A program made the translations under genes and the position numbers. A stretch of 64,000 nucleotides of DNA from QYOJ01 sp964449285 (lineage in GTDB: Bacteria > Bacteroidota > Bacteroidia > Bacteroidales > FEN-979), in assembly GCA_964449285.1 (NCBI GenBank), contig CAYUZX010000005.1:12645-76644 (forward strand), given 5' to 3'. Below, in pieces: positions 59,454-64,000 of this stretch (positions within the stretch are counted from its first letter, which is position 1; every line of letters begins with the position of its first letter). Below the pieces are notes generated by a model. It had not been told where the DNA came from, ran no database searches, and saw nothing but the letters and a program-made list of their open reading frames with translations.

Positions 59454-61490
59454 TGTATTCAGCGCTTCCTCAGTAGCCTCCAGCAATGGCTTGATACTGA
59501 TCGGGGAGCCAACTGCCTTTTGCATCCAGTATTGCGGAATGATATCGCCCTGAGTGTATATCCGGAGCACTTCGTCGGCGAAGTTCTTCCCTTTCAGGTA
59601 GCCGTCAAGCTGGAAGTCGATCAGGTGGCCTACCGGATAGTTGGAGAGGTAGAGTGGATTGTCGATCATGTGGGAGTAGATGGCCAGGATGGGGGAATCG
59701 GTCACGCCGAATGCTTCTGCGAAGTAGTTGTTCCACACCTCTTTTGCGGTGGTGATAACAGTCTCTTTCAACTGTGCCGCAGTGGCATCCGGGTGTTCAT
59801 ATAGCCATTTCCAAATAGCCATGTCAACCAGTGATACGCCCATGATCTCATAGGCGCCCCAGAAAGTATCGAGTGCATCCATGGCATCCTTGTTGGGATC
59901 CCTGTTGGCAAAACCGAGCAGCTCCAGGTCGCGTTTCTGGAACGTAAAGGCAAGGGCTTCCGTGAAGGCAGTGTTGGGAACACCTTGCAGCATATAATAA
60001 TCCACGAAGTAAAGTGAAATCGTTTGCTCGACGTTGTGCCCCAGCTCATGAATGGCAATATTATACCCTTTGTAGTCCATTCCATCCGGACCGATACGTG
60101 TACGTAGATGTGCCTTGTCGCCTTTCATGGAGGCTCCCCAGGCGTGGCCTGAACCTTTGGCCGGATCGACGGTGATATGCGAGGCGATCTCTTTGGCTTT
60201 GTCGGGTTTGAATCCAAGTTTCATCAGCATGTTCGGAATATCTTTTTCAAACGCTGCCGTATTTGGGTATTTCTCCCGGGTCATCCTCGTCAGCATCTCC
60301 TGATCGAGACCACTGCGGGCCTTGAAGCCGTCGTACCAGATATCGTATGGCTGAAGGTCGCGTCCCAACCGGCTTTTGATCAGTTCGGCGACTTTCTTCA
60401 CCTGCTCTGATGAGCAAAGATCGGTAAACGCTTTCTCTACATCGGCCTGGGAGATCTCCATGCCCCCATCGAATGCACGTTGGATAAAAGTCGGGTACTC
60501 CGGTGTGTAAGGATCAACCAGGGTCATCGCCTTGAAGTTGTTCAAGAGTGTCTGGTATCGTGTGTCTGGCTCCGGAGTTGCCTCCTCTTCTGCACCATCT
60601 TTGTAAACTTTGTTGGTTGATGGGTTCCACTGCAGATCGGGATTGTCGATCACGGCTTCAGGAATCTCCTGGCTGATGATACGGAGCATAACCTCATAAA
60701 TCATCTGCTGTTTCAGCAATCCCTCGTCACCGCCGTTGTAGTTGGCCTTGAGCTCATCACGAAGGTTCCAGTGGGAGAGGAGCTTCATATCCTTGGCAAA
60801 GTGGGTTTGCATCTGGTCATCCACCAGGTTGCCTACCCAGATGTTATATCCCGAAATGTAGTTATCGGAAGCTGATAATGCTTCAGCAACCTTCTGGTTC
60901 ACTTCGGCAGGAACGCGGGAAGTAAACATATCTCCCAGCCGGGCATAGCCCCACTCTATTCTATTCCAGCGTTTGGCAAACTTCGTCTTCTCCCCGAGCG
61001 TGTAGTTGGGAAAGTTAAGCGCAGTGATGAAGGCGGTTTTATTGGCAAAAAAATCATCCGTGAAGTGCGACCCGGGCTCATAGGCGGCAAAGATCTCATC
61101 TACATCAAGCATCTCGTAAGTGGAGAGATGCACTGGCTCTTTCAACCTCAGGCTAACCATGTTGAAGTGGCCGAAAATGGTCTCAAAATTTTCAGAGAGC
61201 CGGAGAAATAATTTTTCACGGGCTTGGTTATCCTGGATATAATGCTTCTCACAGAATGTCTCAAAATCGGCGACAGTACCATCGCTTTCACGCCAAAGGG
61301 AAGCTACCTGGGTCACTCCTTTAGAGACATAGAATATCTCCTCTTCATCGTAATTGGCAACAACACGGTTGATCACCGAGTCAATCGAAGTCTGCGGAAT
61401 ATACTGGAGAGTCTGTTCTTTATTGACTTCCTGGCATTGGGTAAGAACTAAGATTGCCGGAATCAGCAATAGGAATAAGTACTTTTTCAT
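59421..61490 (-). CDS. Zinc metallopeptidase lipoprotein (gluzincin type, family uncertain)
   Basis: A 689-residue lipoprotein (LTQCQ, Cys19) with the zinc site HELGHNVEQ (His481, Glu482, His485) and a probable third ligand Glu511 in FTEALAFTFQKRD, the arrangement of gluzincins such as M3/M2/M32. The body is nearly all helical, as in those families, but I cannot place it in a named one. It is anchored in the envelope and would degrade peptides. The tail (RNYELRITN) is coded by the repeat array and is probably not native. A -7 box lies at 61515-61522. Confidence 0.75.
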   Translation of the reverse strand: MKKYLFLLLIPAILVLTQCQEVNKEQTLQYIPQTSIDSVINRVVANYDEEEIFYVSKGVTQVASLWRESDGTVADFETFCEKHYIQDNQAREKLFLRLSENFETIFGHFNMVSLRLKEPVHLSTYEMLDVDEIFAAYEPGSHFTDDFFANKTAFITALNFPNYTLGEKTKFAKRWNRIEWGYARLGDMFTSRVPAEVNQKVAEALSASDNYISGYNIWVGNLVDDQMQTHFAKDMKLLSHWNLRDELKANYNGGDEGLLKQQMIYEVMLRIISQEIPEAVIDNPDLQWNPSTNKVYKDGAEEEATPEPDTRYQTLLNNFKAMTLVDPYTPEYPTFIQRAFDGGMEISQADVEKAFTDLCSSEQVKKVAELIKSRLGRDLQPYDIWYDGFKARSGLDQEMLTRMTREKYPNTAAFEKDIPNMLMKLGFKPDKAKEIASHITVDPAKGSGHAWGASMKGDKAHLRTRIGPDGMDYKGYNIAIHELGHNVEQTISLYFVDYYMLQGVPNTAFTEALAFTFQKRDLELLGFANRDPNKDAMDALDTFWGAYEIMGVSLVDMAIWKWLYEHPDATAAQLKETVITTAKEVWNNYFAEAFGVTDSPILAIYSHMIDNPLYLSNYPVGHLIDFQLDGYLKGKNFADEVLRIYTQGDIIPQYWMQKAVGSPISIKPLLEATEEALNTIRNYELRITN

Positions 61491-61514
61491 GGGAATGAGT
61501 TAATGATTGGGACT

Positions 61515-61522
61515 CAAAGTTA
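61515..61522 (-). promoter_or_regulatory. -7 element TAACTTTG before the zinc peptidase gene
   Basis: Minus-strand TAnnTTTG, 24 bp before ATG 61490; the 118-bp gap also holds a GGATTA...TAATCC inverted word (61539-61575). Confidence 0.6.
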
Positions 61523-61583
61523 TAAAAAAATGGAATGCGGATTACGTGGATTAAATGGATTTTCACGGATAATCCCTTTTTAC

Positions 61584-61591
61584 TAATTTTG
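61584..61591 (+). promoter_or_regulatory. -7 element TAATTTTG before ftcD
   Basis: TAnnTTTG match 17 bp before ATG 61609. Confidence 0.6.
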
Positions 61592-61608
61592 CCCTGAAAA
61601 TAATAATT

Positions 61609-63294
61609 ATGAAACAACTCATCGAATGCGTCCCCAACTTCTCCGAAGGATGCGACATGGTTATCATCAAGCAGATCACCGACGAAATTGAGAAGATTGA
61701 GGGGGTCAAGCTTTTGGATGTCGATCCCGGTAAGGCTACCAACCGCACGGTTGTGACGTTTGTTGGAACTCCCGATGCCGTGGTTGAAGCAGCATTTCAG
61801 GCTATTAAAAAGGCTGGAGAGGTCATTGATATGAGCAAGCATCATGGGGAGCATCCGAGGTTTGGTGCAACCGATGTATGCCCGCTGGTACCGATTGCCA
61901 ACACAACGATGGAAGAGACGGCTGGCTTTGCGCATAAATTGGCTGACCGGGTGGGAAAAGAGCTCGAAATTCCAGTCTACTGTTACGAAAATGCAGCATT
62001 CACCACCGAACGCCGCAACCTGGCTACTTGTCGTGCCGGCGAATACGAAGGCTTACCCGAAAAGCTGAAAGATCCGAAATGGAAGCCCGATTTCGGCCCG
62101 GTGAAATTCAACCCACATACCGGCGCTATTGCTATCGGAGCGCGTGACTTCCTGGTTGCTTACAATGTTAACCTGAATACGACCTCCACTCGCCGAGCCA
62201 ACGCTGTCGCCTTTGACATTCGTGAGAGGGGGCGCCCCGAGCGGGAAGGAAATCCGGTAACAGGCAAAAAGAAACGCGACGCTTCCGGCAAAGAGATCTG
62301 GATTCCGGGTTCACTCAAAGCTTGTAAAGCGATCGGCTGGTTTATTGAAGAGTATGGTATCGCACAGATTTCTATCAACCTCACCAACATCAGCATCACT
62401 CCGGTGCATATCGCCTTTGAGGAGGCAAGCAGAAAAGCACAGGAGCGTGGAATGCGGGTTACCGGTTCGGAACTGGTTGGGCTTATCCCGAAAAAGGCAA
62501 TGATTGATGCCGGGAAATATTTTCTGGAGAAGCAGAACCGCTCAAGCGGTATCTCCGAAGAGGAGATCATCAAAATAGCCGTGAAATCGCTCGGACTTGA
62601 TGATCTGAAACCATTTATCCCAAGAGAGAAGATCATTGAGTATCTGCTGGAAGATCCATCGCAGGAGAAGCTCATCAGTATGACTTGCAAAGGGTTTACC
62701 AACGAAACCGCTTCCGAATCTCCTGCTCCGGGAGGTGGATCGGTATCAGCTTATATCGGAGCGCTTGGAATCTCCCTTGCGACAATGGTGGCTAACCTTT
62801 CTTCCCACAAGGCTGGTTGGGATGATCGCTGGAAAGAGTTTTCCGACTGGGCCGAAAAAGGCCAGAAGATCAAGGATGAACTGCTCTTCCTGGTGGATGA
62901 AGATACTCGCGCATTTAACCGCATCATGAGTGCGTTTAGCCTTCCAAAAGGATCAGATGAGGAGAAAGCAACGCGTTCAGCAGCTATCCAGGAGGCTACC
63001 AAATATGCCATTGATATTCCTTTCCGCACGATGAAGCGTGCCTATGAATCGATGCAGATCATCCTCGCAATGGCTGACACAGGAAATCCAAATTCAATAT
63101 CGGATGCCGGCGTGGGAGCCCTTTGTGCACGCTCTGCTGTGATTGGCGCCTACCTCAACGTGAAGATCAATGCATCCGGACTGAAAGACAAGGAGTATCT
63201 TGATGCCTTATTGAAGGAAGCAGATGAAATCGTTGAGAAGACAAAAGTGAAGGAAGAGGAGATTCTGGGAATAGTTGAAGGAAAAATAGCCTGA
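61609..63294 (+). CDS. ftcD: Bifunctional glutamate formimidoyltransferase / formimidoyl-THF cyclodeaminase
   Basis: The enzyme passes the formimino group of N-formimino-glutamate to tetrahydrofolate and then releases ammonia, ending the histidine pathway. The 561-residue protein has the transferase N-domain (MKQLIECVPNFSEGCD, DMSKHHGEHPRFGATDVCPL with the catalytic His), the second subdomain (YNVNLNTTSTRRANAVAFDI) and the cyclodeaminase domain from about 345 (ESPAPGGGSVSAYIGALG, FPL-type helices to the end). Together with hutI it indicates histidine use as a carbon or nitrogen source. hutH and hutU are not in the window. Confidence 0.96.
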   Translation: MKQLIECVPNFSEGCDMVIIKQITDEIEKIEGVKLLDVDPGKATNRTVVTFVGTPDAVVEAAFQAIKKAGEVIDMSKHHGEHPRFGATDVCPLVPIANTTMEETAGFAHKLADRVGKELEIPVYCYENAAFTTERRNLATCRAGEYEGLPEKLKDPKWKPDFGPVKFNPHTGAIAIGARDFLVAYNVNLNTTSTRRANAVAFDIRERGRPEREGNPVTGKKKRDASGKEIWIPGSLKACKAIGWFIEEYGIAQISINLTNISITPVHIAFEEASRKAQERGMRVTGSELVGLIPKKAMIDAGKYFLEKQNRSSGISEEEIIKIAVKSLGLDDLKPFIPREKIIEYLLEDPSQEKLISMTCKGFTNETASESPAPGGGSVSAYIGALGISLATMVANLSSHKAGWDDRWKEFSDWAEKGQKIKDELLFLVDEDTRAFNRIMSAFSLPKGSDEEKATRSAAIQEATKYAIDIPFRTMKRAYESMQIILAMADTGNPNSISDAGVGALCARSAVIGAYLNVKINASGLKDKEYLDALLKEADEIVEKTKVKEEEILGIVEGKIA

Positions 63295-63341
63295 CCCCCA
63301 AACCTTTGTTTTGACCCCAAAATTCTCTGACGGGGACCTGC

Positions 63342-63358
63342 TTCTCCCTTCGGGAGAA
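63342..63358. terminator. Hairpin between convergent genes
   Basis: TTCTCCC-TTC-GGGAGAA, a perfect 7-bp stem, lies between ftcD and the cytochrome lipoprotein gene. Flanking it, GACCCCCAAACC (near 63293) and GGTTTGGGGGC (near 63397) can pair over about 100 bp. There is no clear T-run, so termination is only a suggestion. Confidence 0.4.
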
Positions 63359-63408
63359 TAAGACTGCGAATCAGAGTAAGCCCCCTTTAGGCGGTTTGGG
63401 GGCAGGGG

Positions 63409-63879
63409 TCAATTAATCCAGATCGGCGCCTCGGTTGATCCGTGACAGGAATTGCAGTTTCCAGTTTGAGCCAGGATTGGCATGGTTCTGATATCGCCTG
63501 AAACTCCCCGCATCTGAGGGAAAGCTCCCAAGCCGGGAAGGATGGATGAATCAGTGAAGAAATTTCCATTCGCATCCACGGCAAGTGTAGCAGCAAGTTC
63601 TCCGGTACCACCAACCTCAGACCAGAAGTAGATGACTCCGTTTGGCGATGGTGTAGTCTGATTTGCCTTATAAACAGATCCTGCAACCACCCATTTGTAT
63701 GTGCCTGTCCCTCCCTCCACATGACAACTCATGCAGATCTGACCATTGTTGTGGCTGGTTTTCCCCCCGTTAACAGAATAGACAGCTGTAGAGGGAGGCG
63801 GATCCTCATTTTTTGAACAGCCCGGAAGAAAGAGACTGGTGATAACCAATCCCAAAAAGAGAAACCAACTATTTTTCAT
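63409..63879 (-). CDS. Lipoprotein with two CxxCH haem c sites
   Basis: A 156-residue lipoprotein (LPGCSK, Cys21) with two haem-binding motifs, CMSCH (49-53) and CNSCH (142-146). Between them lies a beta-rich segment (GTYKWVVAGSVYKA, GELAATLAVDANGNFF) that does not look like a cytochrome fold and may be a carbohydrate- or Ig-like domain. The haem sites are far apart and only one set of axial ligands is hinted. It would carry electrons at the cell surface or periplasm. No redox partner is adjacent. Confidence 0.8.
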   Translation of the reverse strand: MKNSWFLFLGLVITSLFLPGCSKNEDPPPSTAVYSVNGGKTSHNNGQICMSCHVEGGTGTYKWVVAGSVYKANQTTPSPNGVIYFWSEVGGTGELAATLAVDANGNFFTDSSILPGLGAFPQMRGVSGDIRTMPILAQTGNCNSCHGSTEAPIWIN

Positions 63880-63940
63880 ACTAAATTAATATCTAATCGG
63901 TTTGTTAATAAATTCGTAATTCTACATTTGTAATTTTTAA

Positions 63941-64000
63941 TTAATCCTTAAGGCATCTCACTGCAAACGTATTTGACATCATGGAGGGATAAAACGAAAC
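63941..64000 (-). CDS. C-terminal end of a gene that continues beyond the window, possibly FISUMP-type
   Basis: The last 60 bases read on the minus strand give FYPSMMSNTFAVRCLKD followed by TAA (63941-63943). An ending of the kind A-V-R-C-x-K-D is common in Fibrobacter succinogenes major paralogous (FISUMP) domain lipoproteins of Bacteroidota. Too little is visible to be firm. Confidence 0.4.
   Translation of the reverse strand, partial: VSFYPSMMSNTFAVRCLKD

Noticed and set aside
61535..61580. GGATTA...TAATCC inverted word as a terminator
   Set aside because: It lies upstream of both divergent genes, not behind a gene; more probably another dispersed word.

Overview
The window is a stretch of a Bacteroidota chromosome, probably from an uncultivated Bacteroidales-like lineage and assembled from a metagenome. 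The evidence for the phylum is consistent: type IX secretion (T9SS) features (the response regulator PorX and several proteins with C-terminal sorting domains), a fused lpxC-fabZ gene, a fused feoA-feoB gene, families that are typical of the phylum (DUF6427-like, DUF3352-like, C10 streptopain-like peptidases), and many gene starts preceded by the Bacteroidota -7 promoter element TAnnTTTG. The 100-N gap at 45150-45249 shows this is a scaffold. No tRNA, rRNA, CRISPR array or complete insertion sequence was found. Layout: 1-2.1 kb, fragment of a CBM9-like gene and an M28 zinc peptidase. 2.1-4.8 kb, a cold-shock protein divergent from a flavoprotein plus PlsC pair. 4.8-7.3 kb, three envelope proteins (DUF2092-like, DUF6515-like, a Gly/Tyr-rich lipoprotein). 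7.3-10.3 kb, a DUF418 gene reduced to its two ends, an Mpv17-like membrane protein, a kelch protein and YqgE. 10.4-14.3 kb, a MurL-MurD2 pair (the L-glutamate route to muramyl-dipeptide) followed by a LysM glucosaminidase. 14.4-18.9 kb, a DUF3352-like protein, RNase HII and a DUF6427-like membrane protein. 18.9-26.5 kb, purD and a surface polysaccharide cluster (GT4 glycosyltransferase, flippase, two Wzz-like proteins, O-antigen ligase/polymerase). 26.6-32.1 kb, efp and the lipid A genes (lpxD-like, lpxA, lpxC-fabZ, lpxD) with an ABC ATPase. 32.2-36.3 kb, an HD hydrolase divergent from porX, then tsaE and a small lipoprotein. 36.4-43.2 kb, ald, aroB, aroA, a LutA-like protein and Tex. 43.2-46.2 kb, a beta-barrel protein, an IorA-like TPP enzyme, the assembly gap and an NlpC/P60 peptidase. 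46.2-51.0 kb, FeoAB with a small Cys-rich partner, a WbqC-like protein, two thioredoxins and a lone zinc-ribbon protein. 51.1-57.7 kb, three tandem C10 peptidases with T9SS tails. 57.8-63.9 kb, hutI and ftcD (histidine degradation), an unclassified zinc peptidase lipoprotein and a haem c lipoprotein. The most unusual property is not a single gene. Several families of short iterated 'words' (TTACGAA; GCAGTTGGCAGT; GATGCCGGATGCCGG/ATACCGG; CGTCCTTCGTCTTTCGTC; CTATTTCACTACCTCGCTA; the palindromic CGTCATTGCGAG...CGAAGCAATCC element) are scattered over the window. They lie not only between genes but inside them, where they encode in-frame loops (murL, murD2, aroA, hutI, wbqC-like, DUF3352-like), the last residues of at least five proteins, part of a signal peptide and two rho-independent terminators. 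The assembly gap also falls in one of these arrays.
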